Positions 42,387 through 51,728 are shown, numbered from the stretch's first letter. The stretch is 64,000 nt of DNA from AP-15 sp036404275 (GCA_036404275.1 DASXAM010000088.1:1-64000), one strand, 5' to 3'. The notes: a model not told the origin generated them from the letters alone. A program made the numbers and translations.

Positions 42387-43625
42387 ATGCACCTCCAGCC
42401 TTCCCTGCGGCAGCGCGAGCTGATCACCCTGGCCCGCGGTCTCGCCGGCGAGCGCTTCGCGCCACGCGCCGACCGGCACGACCGTGAGGCGTCGTTTCCG
42501 TTCGACGACTATGCCGATCTCAGCAGCGCGGGGCTCCTCGGCCTGTGCGTGCCCGAGCGCTATGGCGGGCTCGGGGCGGACTATGAAACCTATTGCCTGG
42601 TAGCGGAGCAGATTGCGCAGGGCAATGCCTCGACCGCGCTCACCTTCAACATGCATTGCCTGACGATGCTGATGATGGGTCCGATCGCCGACGCCATGGC
42701 GATGCCTCCCGCCGCACGCGAGCGCCACGAAACACTGCGCGCCATCAGGTTCCGCGAGGTCGTGGAAGGCGGCGCTTTCTACGGACAGCCACACAGCGAG
42801 CCGGTCGAAGAGGGCGAGACCGATACCGGTCTCGGCGTCGGCGGACGGCGCTTCGGCACCACTGGGCGCAAGGTGGATGGCGGCTATGTCGTCAACGGGC
42901 GAAAGTTTTTTGTCTCGCTGGCCGGCTGCGCCCCCTATTACGCCACCCCTGCGATCCGGCCTGGGCCGGAGCCCTGGATCGAGCGCACCCTTTACCTGCA
43001 GATCCCCAAGGACGCTCCGGGCGTGTCCTTCTCCGGCGACTGGGATCCGATGGGGATGCGCGCCACGATCAGCCGCGACATGGTGCTCGACAATGTGTTC
43101 GTCCCCGACGACGCGGAGGTGCTGCCACCCGGTCTCTTCGGAGCTATGTACAACGCTTTCCCGCATCTGTTCCTCAGCTTTTCCGCCACCTTTCTCGGGC
43201 TCATGCAAGCCGCCTACGACGGTGCTCTCGCTTACCTGACCGGCCGGATGCCGGGCGCGCCGGTGCGGCACAGCGAGATTGCGGCCAAGGGTCCGGCGAT
43301 CGCCGAGATGCTGTTTGCGGTCGAATCCGCCCGCGCGCTCTACTACCGATCGATCTCGGAGGCCGCGGTCAACGCGCCGCCGGAGGCGGTCCAGCGCGCG
43401 CGGGCGGCGCATGTCGGCGTGCAGCGCGCCGTCGTCGAGGTCACCCAGGAAACGATCCGCGTCTGCGGCGGACGGGCTTTTTTGAAGCGCTATCCGCTCG
43501 AGCGCTACGCCCGCGATGCGCGGGCCGCCGCCTTGATGCGCCCATGGACCGAGGAGATCGCCACGCAGCAGGCCTGGGAAGCAGCGCTCGGCTTTAGCGG
43601 GCAGCGGGATGGTGGCGCGCTCTGA
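42387..43625 (+). CDS. Acyl-CoA dehydrogenase family protein
   Basis: The 412-residue flavoprotein has the three-part acyl-CoA dehydrogenase fold. The N-terminal helices include AGLLGLCVPERYGGLGADYE and ALTFNMHCLTM; the middle beta-domain has GRKFFVSLAGCAPYY and the end RVCGGRAFLKRYPLERYARDARAA. The usual catalytic Glu cannot be placed by eye. The interior stretch EPVEEGETDTGLGVGGRRFG fits the FAD/substrate binding loop. The start at ATG 42387 has only a weak ribosome site; an in-frame ATG at 42324 exists. Substrate unknown. Confidence 0.88.
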   Translation: MHLQPSLRQRELITLARGLAGERFAPRADRHDREASFPFDDYADLSSAGLLGLCVPERYGGLGADYETYCLVAEQIAQGNASTALTFNMHCLTMLMMGPIADAMAMPPAARERHETLRAIRFREVVEGGAFYGQPHSEPVEEGETDTGLGVGGRRFGTTGRKVDGGYVVNGRKFFVSLAGCAPYYATPAIRPGPEPWIERTLYLQIPKDAPGVSFSGDWDPMGMRATISRDMVLDNVFVPDDAEVLPPGLFGAMYNAFPHLFLSFSATFLGLMQAAYDGALAYLTGRMPGAPVRHSEIAAKGPAIAEMLFAVESARALYYRSISEAAVNAPPEAVQRARAAHVGVQRAVVEVTQETIRVCGGRAFLKRYPLERYARDARAAALMRPWTEEIATQQAWEAALGFSGQRDGGAL

Positions 43626-43679
43626 CCGCGGCAACTCAATGGGCTCAACCTTTAGGAAACCTCGGATCGGCGTGGTCGT

Positions 43680-44711
43680 TCACCGGACCAGCCGGTAGCG
43701 CAGGACATCGGTCAGCAACGGCGGCAGATGCGAAAGCTTGATCAGCTCGTCGGTGTTGAGGGCGACGAGCATCGAACCGAGCACCGCGGTGAAGGCGCCG
43801 ACGAGGACGGCGGCATTCATCACCTCGTAATCGCGGTTGATGCACTGCGACAAGAGCAGGCGGAAAACGAGCGAGAGCTGCAGGATCGGCGTCACCACCA
43901 TCAGTGGTGCTACAGCAAGCGAGGCATAGACGAAGGCCTGGGAGATCGCCACCAGCACCGCTGACGAGAGAAACCACGGCATGTTTGCGCGGCGCATGCC
44001 GCTGATGTCGGTCCAGGCGCCGGGCTTGAGCAGAACGAGCGCAAAAAACAGCGTCGCCGATGCATAGGCAAAGCAGCCCGCGGCCGCGGGGCCGGCTTCC
44101 GGCGCATTCAAAAAGGCCTGGCGGGCCATCAAGGGCGAGCTGCCATAACACACCGCGGCACCCAGGGCGAAGAGGTAGCCGACTAGGACGCGCGGCTGGA
44201 AAGCAGCCTCTCGCATCGGCTTTGTTGCCGCCGGCTCGCGCTGCACGGACAGGCCCATAACGGGCGGCGCCTTTCCACGATTTTTGCCGGTTTTGCTCTG
44301 TGTGACGAAGGAACCGCCCAGCATCAGCGCCGAACCGATCCCCTGAAGCACTGTAAATTTCTCGTGCAGGGTCGCCACCGCCAGCATCATCGCAAAAGGC
44401 ACCTGCAATTGGACGACCGGTGCCGCGAGATTGACGCCCATGAGCTGGTTGGATTTGTAGTTGCAGTAGCGACCGAGCACAAAATGCACGATGCCCTGGC
44501 CCGCGAGCCAGGCGAGCGCCACCGCCCGAATCGTCGCGAGTTGGCCGAGCTCGCCAAAAGCGATGGTCATGACCAGAAAAGCAAGGCCGCCGATCGGCAC
44601 GGTCATCGCCATGCCTTGCAGCACGCTGCCCGTCACGACCCCTCGGCGCATCGCCACATTGTTGAGGGCAAAGGTAAAGGCGCCAAAGGCGGCGTACAGG
44701 ACACCGAGCAA
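43680..44711 (-). CDS. DMT-superfamily (EamA-like) permease
   Basis: The 343-residue membrane protein has about ten hydrophobic helices in two related halves of five, the EamA/DMT layout. The first half starts MLGVLYAAFGAFTFALNNVA and the second about residue 180 with VGYLFALGAAVCYGSSPLMA. A polar loop (about 145-175) joins them. Such proteins export or import small metabolites; the cargo is not told by sequence. It converges with the acyl-CoA dehydrogenase and is divergent from the amidohydrolase. Confidence 0.85.
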   Translation of the reverse strand: MLGVLYAAFGAFTFALNNVAMRRGVVTGSVLQGMAMTVPIGGLAFLVMTIAFGELGQLATIRAVALAWLAGQGIVHFVLGRYCNYKSNQLMGVNLAAPVVQLQVPFAMMLAVATLHEKFTVLQGIGSALMLGGSFVTQSKTGKNRGKAPPVMGLSVQREPAATKPMREAAFQPRVLVGYLFALGAAVCYGSSPLMARQAFLNAPEAGPAAAGCFAYASATLFFALVLLKPGAWTDISGMRRANMPWFLSSAVLVAISQAFVYASLAVAPLMVVTPILQLSLVFRLLLSQCINRDYEVMNAAVLVGAFTAVLGSMLVALNTDELIKLSHLPPLLTDVLRYRLVR

Positions 44712-44912
44712 GCGACGTTCCTCTCCAACAGCTCTGCCGCAGATCGCCGACCGGCCGGCCGCGAGCCGGCGGCGGCCTATGGCTGCGCAGCGAATTGCCA
44801 GTCAATCCCCGCCGCGCCATTCTGGAAACAGTGGGCAGACCGCGGCAAGCGACTGCTGACTGAACCGGTTGCCTAAAGTGTCGCCCGCGGTCGGGTGAGA
44901 AAGGAGATGCCG

Positions 44913-46052
44913 ATGCTGCCGCTCGTTCTGTCCTCCGACTCGCATGTGTTCGAGCCGCCCGATCTGTGGCAGGCCCGCATCGATCGGGTGTTCCGCGATC
45001 GCGCACCGCGGATCGAGCGGATCGATGGCGGCGACCATGTCGTCGTCGAAAAGGATCAGGTCCTCTCCGGCATCGGCCTCATTTCGAACGCCGGGGCGCG
45101 ATTCGAGGCGCCGGAAACCATCTCGCCGCAAGGGCGCTTTGAGGATGTGCTCCGCGGCGGCTACGACCCGGCGCAGCACCTCGCGGACATGGCGCTCGAT
45201 GGCGTGGCGGGCGAAGTCCTCTACCCGAGCCAAGGGCTCTTTTACTTCAAGATCGCGGACCCGGCGCTGATGTCGGCGATTTTTCGCGCCTACAACGATT
45301 GGCTCGCCGAGTTCTGCCGGACCGACCCCGCGCGGCTCAAAGGCATCGCGATGATCAACCTCGACGACGTCGCGGACGGGCTCCGGGAATTGGAGCGCAC
45401 CGCGCGCCTCGGCCTTTCAGGGGCGATGATCACCGAATACCCGGCCGAGGACCGGCGCTACGACCAGCCCGAATACGAGAAGTTCTGGGCCGCCGCCGGT
45501 TCGCTCGACATGCCGATCTCGCTGCACACGGCCACACGCCGGCAGGGCAAGATCCGCGGCGCTGGCCCCGGAACCTTGCGCGACGCATCGAGCCGCGCGA
45601 CCAAGGCGTTCTATCCGGCGCTCTCGATGTGCGACATGATCTTCTCCGGCGTCTTCGAGCGCCATCCGCGGCTGACATTGGCGATCGTCGAGTTCGAGCT
45701 GGCCTGGGCGCCGAATGTGCTCGCCGGGATGGACTACACCTATCGCGAGCGTCACGGCGAGGCGATCTACCGGTTCAAGAACGATATGATCCCCAGCGAC
45801 TTCTTCCGCCGCAATGTCGTCCTGAGCTTTCAGGAGGACGCGATCGGCATCCGCCTGCGCGACATCATCGGCACCGACAACATGATGTGGGGCTCGGACT
45901 ACCCGCACAGCGAATCGACCTTCCCGCAATCACGCCAGATCCTCTCCGAGATCCTGGACGGCGTCCCGGACGACGAGCAAGCCAAGATCGCCGCCCTCAA
46001 CACCGCCCGCGTGTATAATTTTGACATGGCCAAGCTGACTGCCCGAGCCTGA
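44913..46052 (+). CDS. Amidohydrolase family protein (amidohydrolase 2 type)
   Basis: This is a 379-residue metal-dependent TIM-barrel enzyme. It has VLSSDSHVFEPPDLWQARID at the start, SISLHTAT-like metal site (MPISLHTATRR), and NMMWGSDYPHSESTFPQS near the end. It belongs with the decarboxylase/hydrolase group that also contains the gene at 15682-16803. ATG 44913 is chosen because AAGGAG lies 6 bases upstream. A copy of its last 30 codons occurs as a fragment at 47400-47492, so a second gene of this type once lay downstream. Confidence 0.88.
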   Translation: MLPLVLSSDSHVFEPPDLWQARIDRVFRDRAPRIERIDGGDHVVVEKDQVLSGIGLISNAGARFEAPETISPQGRFEDVLRGGYDPAQHLADMALDGVAGEVLYPSQGLFYFKIADPALMSAIFRAYNDWLAEFCRTDPARLKGIAMINLDDVADGLRELERTARLGLSGAMITEYPAEDRRYDQPEYEKFWAAAGSLDMPISLHTATRRQGKIRGAGPGTLRDASSRATKAFYPALSMCDMIFSGVFERHPRLTLAIVEFELAWAPNVLAGMDYTYRERHGEAIYRFKNDMIPSDFFRRNVVLSFQEDAIGIRLRDIIGTDNMMWGSDYPHSESTFPQSRQILSEILDGVPDDEQAKIAALNTARVYNFDMAKLTARA

Positions 46053-46293
46053 AGCGCCAACGGATTAGCGGAACGACGCGGCGATATCAGATTGATCGGT
46101 AGTGTTCGCCCGTGCTGCGGCATAGATGCAATCATCTCGCGTCGGGCAGCATGCAGCATATAGCTGGCCCCGGGGATTTCTTGCATCTTGCCTGGCTGCG
46201 CCGTGCGCCCATCGGTCAAATGGAAGTTGTGATCTACCGCGCCATCTCGACAACCTGCCATGGCGGATGCGGGATTTCAGAGGAGGGAGGATC

Positions 46294-47154
46294 ATGACGA
46301 GAGGCGGCCTGGCGCCTATCGCGGTGTGCGTCACGTTGTTGGCGGCGGGGGCTGGATACGCCCAATCCGACCAGGATAGGGCGGGGGCCGAATTCGTCCC
46401 GAATGTCGAGAGTGGGGCGGAGGCTGGGTTTTCCCGACCAGCCGCGGGTTGCCCGATCCTTTTCGGCCAGAGGCTGCCCGGCACCGGGCAGACGACTTCC
46501 TATGTGGCGGGCGATGACGGCGAGGTCAGGGCCGGGGCCAGCCTCAGATACCGCGACAACGGCGACGGCACGATAACCGACAAGAGCACCAGGCTGATGT
46601 GGGAGAAGAAGGACCGGGCCAGCGGTGGTCTCCACAACTGGAACAACGCCTACCCGTGGCAGGGGATGTGTTCAAACCGCGCCAGCCGAGTATGTGGCAG
46701 CGACACGGATTGTCCGAGCGGGGGAGCCTGCAAACCCGCCGGCGGCGCCCGGTATACGATCTTCCAATGGGTCGCCAAGCTCGACGCCCGGCCTTGTTTC
46801 GCCCACCACTGCGACTGGCGGATCCCGAACGTCAAGGAGCTGCAGAGCATCGTCGACTACGAGACCTATCTGCCGCCCGTCGCTGCGGCGTTCAACAACA
46901 ACTGCAGACCGGACTGTATTGCGGATGGCGCCAACAAAACCAGGGAATGCAGTTGCACGCAGTCGGCCGGCCATTCGAAAGGCTATTACTGGTCGGCTTC
47001 CAGCTATGCTCCCAGTCCGATCGTCAAACCTCCCGGTTCGATGCTTGCGTGGGGTGTGCTCTTCGGCGGCGGCGACGTGCTCAGCGCCGGTAAAACCGAC
47101 CACAACTACGTCCGCGCCGTGCGTTCCGGCTTTGTGCAGTCGGAAATTCGCTGA
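46294..47154 (+). CDS. Secreted DUF1566 (Lcl-type) domain protein
   Basis: The 286-residue protein has a signal peptide (about residues 1-23, ending AGAGYAQ). The DUF1566 domain starts about residue 85 with YRDNGDGTITDKSTRLMWEK and includes WRIPNVKELQSIVDYETYLP and KGYYWSASSYAPS. A cysteine-rich insert between (CSNRASRVCGSDTDCPSGGACK) adds several likely disulfides. Relatives are surface proteins; some bind glycans. ATG 46294 follows AGGAGGGAGG. It stands alone in a region of several gene remnants. Confidence 0.85.
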   Translation: MTRGGLAPIAVCVTLLAAGAGYAQSDQDRAGAEFVPNVESGAEAGFSRPAAGCPILFGQRLPGTGQTTSYVAGDDGEVRAGASLRYRDNGDGTITDKSTRLMWEKKDRASGGLHNWNNAYPWQGMCSNRASRVCGSDTDCPSGGACKPAGGARYTIFQWVAKLDARPCFAHHCDWRIPNVKELQSIVDYETYLPPVAAAFNNNCRPDCIADGANKTRECSCTQSAGHSKGYYWSASSYAPSPIVKPPGSMLAWGVLFGGGDVLSAGKTDHNYVRAVRSGFVQSEIR

Positions 47155-47666
47155 CTTTCGGATTTACCGGCACGCCGCGAGCCATGAGCAAACGCCGCGG
47201 TCTGCCGAACCGCGATCACCTGCGTATCTAGAGCGCATCGGTTGAAACAAAAACCGTATTCTGCGCAACCTTTCGTCCCGGCCTTCGCAGGGAAAGCATA
47301 TTTGGCCCATGCAGCAGGCGGTTCAGTCTTTGAGGTCATGCTCCAATACATAACCGTAATCGTCTCGAGGATCGAGAAGCTGCTCGCCTGGGCCCCGGAG
47401 GCGTGCCGGACGACGAACAAGACGAGATCGCCGCGCTCAATACCGCCCGCGTCTACCATTTTGATGTGGCGGGCCTGACAGTCCCTGATTGAAGCGACGA
47501 TATCTCGGCAGATCGACGAGTTCGGCGTGCCGGCGCCGACTAAAATAGATGGTTGCGACACAGCCGCGCTCGATTTGCGCCGGACGGGGACTGCCGGCGG
47601 CTTCAGGCGGGGAAAGCGGCGTATCTCCGACTTGATTGGCCGCCGCAGAATTGCAAATCTTCGGCA
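47155..47666. other. Intergenic region with an amidohydrolase remnant
   Basis: About 510 bases without an intact gene. The only recognised content is the 30-codon amidohydrolase C-terminal relic at 47400-47492. The remainder (47155-47399 and 47493-47666) shows no domain. It must contain the promoter of the ECF sigma gene, but I cannot identify it with confidence. Confidence 0.5.
47400..47492 (+). pseudogene. C-terminal remnant of an amidohydrolase
   Basis: Bases 47400-47492 encode GVPDDEQDEIAALNTARVYH and then FDVAGLTVPD before TGA. The intact amidohydrolase at 44913-46052 ends GVPDDEQAKIAALNTARVYN, FDMAKLTARA. DNA similarity is plain over the same stretch. Upstream of 47400 the similarity stops, so only the last 30 codons remain. 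It is a relic of a duplicated or related gene, not a working one. Confidence 0.7.
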
Positions 47667-48314
47667 ATGACAAACCCGTCCACCGTCGCGAAGGAACCTA
47701 CGCAAGAGGCGCCGGCGACGCTGGGCGACGTGCTCTATGCCAAGTCCAAGGCCCTGGTGCCGGAGCAGGACTGGGTGGCGCTCGTCCAAGCGGTTGCGGC
47801 GGGCGACCAGCCGGCGCTGCATGCGCTCTACGAGCGCGCCCATCGCATAGTCTTCACGCTGATCATGCGGATCACGGCCAACCGGGAAACCGCCGAAGAG
47901 CTCACCATCGACGTCTTTCACGACATATGGCGACGGGCGTCGCGTTACGACGCCGCAACCGGCACCGTGCTCGGCTGGATCATGAACCAGGCGCGCTCGC
48001 GGGCGATCGACCGTCTGCGCTTCGACAGCCGAAAGAAGCGCAGCCAGGGCGGCGATGTGGAGCCGCCGGCCGAGGTGGGCGCCGATCCGCGCGACCTGCT
48101 CGAGCTGCGCGAGTGGGGCGCGGCGCTGCGCAAGTCATTGACGGTGCTTACGCCGGGCGAGCGCCAGGCGATAGAAACAACATTTTTCGGCGGCCTGACG
48201 CATGCCGAAGCGGCGGCGCGGCTCAATCAGCCGCTCGGCACCATAAAGACGCGCATCCGTTCAGGATTGCACAAGCTGCGCCAGGCGCTGACCGCAGAAG
48301 CGGAGAAGTCATGA
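47667..48314 (+). CDS. rpoE: ECF sigma factor (RpoE / ChrR-linked type)
   Basis: The 215-residue sigma factor has region 2 (ALYERAHRIVFTLIMRITAN, ETAEELTIDVFHDIWRRASR and VLGWIMNQARSRAIDRLR) and region 4 (LTPGERQAIETTFFGGLTHA, LGTIKTRIRSGLHKLRQAL). Its stop overlaps the start of a ChrR-like zinc anti-sigma (ATGA), the classic arrangement of the singlet-oxygen and oxidative-stress system of alphaproteobacteria. The anti-sigma holds it inactive until stress. I could not find its own target promoter sequence in the window. Confidence 0.93.
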   Translation: MTNPSTVAKEPTQEAPATLGDVLYAKSKALVPEQDWVALVQAVAAGDQPALHALYERAHRIVFTLIMRITANRETAEELTIDVFHDIWRRASRYDAATGTVLGWIMNQARSRAIDRLRFDSRKKRSQGGDVEPPAEVGADPRDLLELREWGAALRKSLTVLTPGERQAIETTFFGGLTHAEAAARLNQPLGTIKTRIRSGLHKLRQALTAEAEKS

Positions 48315-48886
48315 GTATGTTCGATCGGAACTGCTGCGAGCAGAGCGAGGCGACGTACGCCTACGCGCTGCAGGCCTTGCCGCCGGACGAGGTTGCCGCG
48401 GCCGAAACCCACATCGCCTCGTGCCCGGATTGCCGGCGCGATCTGAGGAACCTGCGCCCGATGGTCGATCGGTTCGTTGCCTGGCCCACCGATTTGCTGC
48501 GTCCGCCGACCTCGTTGCAGGCGCGCCTGGCGCAGCGCATCGCCCAAGAGACCGGGAAAATGGTGCCGCCGCCGGCTCGGCGCTGGTCCGAGCCGGAATG
48601 GGAAGGGGTTGCGCCCGGCATCGAATGCAAGCTCCTCGCAACCGACGTGGAACGGCATAGGGTCAGCATGCTGGTGCGCCTGGCGCCCGGCGCGAGTTAC
48701 CCGGCGCATACACATGCCGGTGTCGAAGAGCTGCATCTCCTCGCCGGCGAGCTGTGGATCGACGACCGCAAGCTCCTCGCCGGCGATTACAACTATGGTG
48801 CACCCGGAGCGGGCGACGACCGCGTTTGGAGCGAGACGGGCTGCACTTGTGTTCTCGTCACCAGCAGCAAAGACGGCCTTCGCTGA
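48311..48886 (+). CDS. chrR: ChrR-like cupin anti-sigma factor with zinc motif
   Basis: The 191-residue protein has an N-terminal anti-sigma domain with the zinc motif H-x3-C-x2-C: His34, Cys38 and Cys41 in AETHIASCPDCRRD. A C-terminal cupin domain (about 105-185) has PAHTHAGVEELHLLAGELWI and the ending VWSETGCTCVLVTSS. ChrR binds sigma E through the zinc domain and senses singlet oxygen or peroxides through the cupin half. It is translationally coupled to the sigma gene. A broken, shortened copy of this gene lies 225 bases downstream (49111-49281). Confidence 0.92.
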   Translation: MSMFDRNCCEQSEATYAYALQALPPDEVAAAETHIASCPDCRRDLRNLRPMVDRFVAWPTDLLRPPTSLQARLAQRIAQETGKMVPPPARRWSEPEWEGVAPGIECKLLATDVERHRVSMLVRLAPGASYPAHTHAGVEELHLLAGELWIDDRKLLAGDYNYGAPGAGDDRVWSETGCTCVLVTSSKDGLR

Positions 48887-49379
48887 GCGCATCCGGCGCA
48901 TCAGGCGCCGGACGAACACGCTGGCACACCGCGGGGTCGGCATGGACGCCCGCGCATATGAAATAACCCGGGATCCCGGAAACCGAGACCGGCGGCGGCC
49001 GGTGGAGAGCGCGCCTTTTTACCCGGCCGCTATTGCCGACCAATCCAAAAGCCCGCATCTGACGTCTTAAGGGCATGCGAACTTCGCATCCCTCGGTCGG
49101 GCGAATTGAAATGAGCCCGAGCCCCAACCCGAGCCGCGACCGGAGCGGGGCAATTTGCGCCTACGCCTTGCAGGTCCTGCCGGCGAGCGAGGTCGGGGCG
49201 GCCGAAGCCGATATCGAGAGCGTCCGGAGCGAGACCGGCTGCATCGGTCTTCTTATCACCGGCGACAAAGATTCCCTGCGATGGCGATCGCCGACCTCTC
49301 CCATCTCACGCCGGCGCGGTGCACCGCCGAAGAGATTGCAGCTTCCGGCGATGGACGAGCCACACCAGGAGACGGATCG
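48887..49379. other. Intergenic region with an anti-sigma relic
   Basis: About 490 bases between the ChrR-like gene and a small unknown gene. It holds the internally deleted copy of the anti-sigma gene (49111-49281). The other bases show no supported gene. Confidence 0.5.
49111..49281 (+). pseudogene. Internally deleted copy of the ChrR-like anti-sigma gene
   Basis: The frame from ATG 49111 gives AICAYALQVLPASEVGAAEA, close to the anti-sigma residues 14-33 (ATYAYALQALPPDEVAAAET), then DIES and directly VRSETGCIGLLITGDKDSLR, close to the last 20 residues of the anti-sigma. The zinc motif and the cupin domain (about 135 residues) are missing at the junction. The parent stop codon (TGA) is TGG here, so the frame runs on into unrelated sequence. 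It is a duplicated and deleted relic. Confidence 0.75.
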
Positions 49380-49607
49380 ATGAAAGTGTACCGCTTCTAC
49401 TTCCTCGGCAGCGACGACAAAATCAAAAAAAGCGCCGAGCTAATCGAATGTCCGACGGATGCCGCTGCTCTGGCGGAGGCGGAGCAAAAGCTCGTTACCA
49501 GCGAATATCACGCGATCGAAGTTTGGGATCGAGCGCGATGCGTCGGAAAAGTTGGGCATTTGAAAGATCGCCGCGAGGCGACGGCGCACATCGAGCAACG
49601 AGCATAA
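49380..49607 (+). CDS. Small protein of unknown function
   Basis: The 75-residue product begins MKVYRFYFLGSDDKIKKSAE and includes ECPTDAAALAEAEQKL and HAIEVWDRARCVGKVGHL. Short proteins of this pattern (YRFYFLD..., then IEVWD.AR.VGR) are frequent in rhizobial genomes, and their role is unknown. Its start follows a purine-rich GGAGACGG stretch. It lies between two gene relics. Confidence 0.65.
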   Translation: MKVYRFYFLGSDDKIKKSAELIECPTDAAALAEAEQKLVTSEYHAIEVWDRARCVGKVGHLKDRREATAHIEQRA

Positions 49608-49798
49608 TAGAACCGGTCACGCCCACAGCGCGCCCGGTGGAAAGCAAGACGCGTATTCCGATCCATAACGCAACGGATCGGGAGGTTGAGCCGGGGCGCC
49701 GGCCCGGTGGCGGTTGAAACGGCTTGGCCTTCCGACCGAAAGGATGTGCCCGCGTTGTTCCTTTGGGGTTGAGACGCCGCCTGGGAAAGCCGGGGATC

Positions 49799-50393
49799 TC
49801 ATCCCGAGGTCCCGACCGCGGGTGCAGGCGGCTCGGGCAGCGGGATCCCGTCGTAAAGTTCCGACAGCAAAATGGTCGGCGGCACCGAATCCAGGGAGAG
49901 CGTTGAATCGAGTCCGCGCATCATCTCGGTGATCCAACGATCGCCTTATCGACGGTGCACTTCGGCAAAGCGTTTTCTGAATCGATCAGCAGGATTTCCA
50001 CCACACTCGGAAGGCGGCGGTAGTCGGGGCCTTGATCTGCCGGTCGACTGCGGCGGTGCTGGGCGACAAGATCTCGACAATCAGGACGGGATTGCGGATC
50101 AGCCGGTCCTCCGCCCGAAGCGGCTCGCAGATAACGGCGAGATCGGCGACGTAAAAGGTATCGTTGCGGTCGGGCAGCGCGATGCCGGCTTCGCTGAACA
50201 CTCGGCAAGGGAAACGCGCCCGCAGCGCAGAGCGGATTTCTCCGCCGAGTGTCGCAGCAAGCAGCCCGTGCCGCGGCATCGGCGGCGCCACTGCCGTGAC
50301 GACGCCACCCCACAGCTCGTAGCGCCTGTCGGTGCCGTCATCCCAGGCCAGAAATTCGTCGAGGGTCATCCGCCTCGTCGCAAGTTCGGCCAT
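49799..50393 (-). pseudogene. Broken Uma2-family (DUF820) nuclease gene
   Basis: Three frames together make one Uma2 protein. The first (from ATG 50393) has MTLDEFLAWDDGTDRRYELW, YVADLAVICEP and NPVLIVEILSPSTAAVDRQIKA. The second continues DYRRLPSVVEILLIDSENA. The third gives FAEVHRR, a TAA stop, then GDRWITEMMRGLDSTLSL and LLSELYDGIPLPEPPAPA to TGA 49799-49801. So two frameshifts and an in-frame stop interrupt it. The PD-(D/E)xK-like core (DLAVICEP, ILIVEILS) sits in the first part. Confidence 0.8.
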
Positions 50394-50644
50394 AATCGAC
50401 AGCTTTTTACAGTCTCGCCCGTCGCATTTATCCGAACCTGCCGGGGCAGCGAAGCCGGTTTGCCGCCGCCGGGGCGCTCGACCTGTATTGAATCATTACG
50501 CGGCGGCAGCCGCGCGACAACGGTGTGCTATCGGGCGGCGTCGCTGTGCGGTCTAATCGTCTCCGGCGTCTGCGAGTCCCGGCGGTCGTCGAGATCGAGT
50601 TGGCCCGGCTGCCGCACCGCCGTGGACCGCAACTGGAGAGAAGC

Positions 50645-51586
50645 ATGAGCGAGACGTTGCCGACCCGGCGTCAATTCAGTGGTCTTTGCGCGGTGCTCGG
50701 CGCGGCACGGTTTTCGGCCGGGACAATGATTGCGGCGCCGTCGTGCGCATCGGCTCGTGTGGCGCCCCGCATGGTAAAGTTTCCCGGCGGAACGGTTGTC
50801 CCGGCGCTTGGCCAGGGTTCTGCGGGGCTCGCGCAGGGGAGGCATCCGGAGGCCGCCGAGACAGCAGCGCTGCGCACCGGCCTGTCGCTCGGGATGACGG
50901 TAATCGACACGGCGGAGATTTACGGCGGCGGCCGAGCCGAAGAATTGATCGGCCGGGCGATTGCCGGTCAGCGCGACCGCGTTTTTCTGGTCTCCAAAGT
51001 GTGGCCCACCCATGTGACAGGAAACGGCATCGCACGGGCTTGCGAGGCGAGCCTCGGCCGGCTCGGCACCGATCATCTCGATCTCTACCTGCTGCACTGG
51101 CCAAGCCGGGATGCCGAGCTCTCCAGCATCGTGGCCGCGTTCGAAAGTCTGCGCGCGGCGCGGAAGGTTCGGGCCTGGGGTGTCTCCAACTTCGAGGTCC
51201 GTGACATGGAAGAGCTTTTCCGTGTTCCGCACGGCGATCGTTGCGCCACCAATCAGGTCCCTTACAACCTCGGCAATCGCGGCATCGAGCGCGGCCTGCT
51301 GCCATGGTGTGAGCGGCACGGCCTGCCGGTGATGGCCTATTCGCCGCTCGGCGGCCCCGGCGCCAGCGTGCTGCGTGATCCGGCGCTGGCGCGGATCGGC
51401 GCCGCACATGGCTGCTCGCCGGCCGCTGTCGCGCTGGCCTGGACGATCCGCAGCGGCAACGTCATTGCGATCCCCGAAGCCGGCTCCATCGAGCATGTAA
51501 AGGAAAACGCCGTCGCGCTTTCACTTGCATTGACCCCGGACGAGCTGCACGCACTGGACGCAACGCATCCACCGTCCAGTCGCTAA
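50645..51586 (+). CDS. Aldo/keto reductase with an exported N-terminus
   Basis: The 313-residue TIM barrel has the aldo/keto reductase tetrad: Asp and Tyr in VIDTAEIYGGGRAEELIG, Lys in VFLVSKVWPTHV, and His in LDLYLLHWPSR. NADPH-binding blocks near the end are AIPEAGSIEHVKENA. The N-terminus reads TRRQFSGLCAVLGAARFSAG, a Tat-like twin-arginine segment, which is unusual for a normally cytosolic family. ATG 50645 follows GGAGAGAAGC. No pathway neighbours are evident. Confidence 0.9.
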   Translation: MSETLPTRRQFSGLCAVLGAARFSAGTMIAAPSCASARVAPRMVKFPGGTVVPALGQGSAGLAQGRHPEAAETAALRTGLSLGMTVIDTAEIYGGGRAEELIGRAIAGQRDRVFLVSKVWPTHVTGNGIARACEASLGRLGTDHLDLYLLHWPSRDAELSSIVAAFESLRAARKVRAWGVSNFEVRDMEELFRVPHGDRCATNQVPYNLGNRGIERGLLPWCERHGLPVMAYSPLGGPGASVLRDPALARIGAAHGCSPAAVALAWTIRSGNVIAIPEAGSIEHVKENAVALSLALTPDELHALDATHPPSSR

Positions 51587-51728
51587 GCTCCTGTTTCCCT
51601 CAGCCGTCCCGACTCAGCCGCGGCTAGAGGCCGCTGCACTGGGGCGTCTTCGGGTTGCGCTATCCCGTTTCGGCGCGACGCTCGTCTGCGCTATCGTCGT
51701 CGATCTTACGATTACGGAGTGAACCGCG

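Noticed and set aside
47242..47478. A 78-codon gene
   Set aside because: It overlaps the amidohydrolase relic in another frame and has no ribosome site or family.
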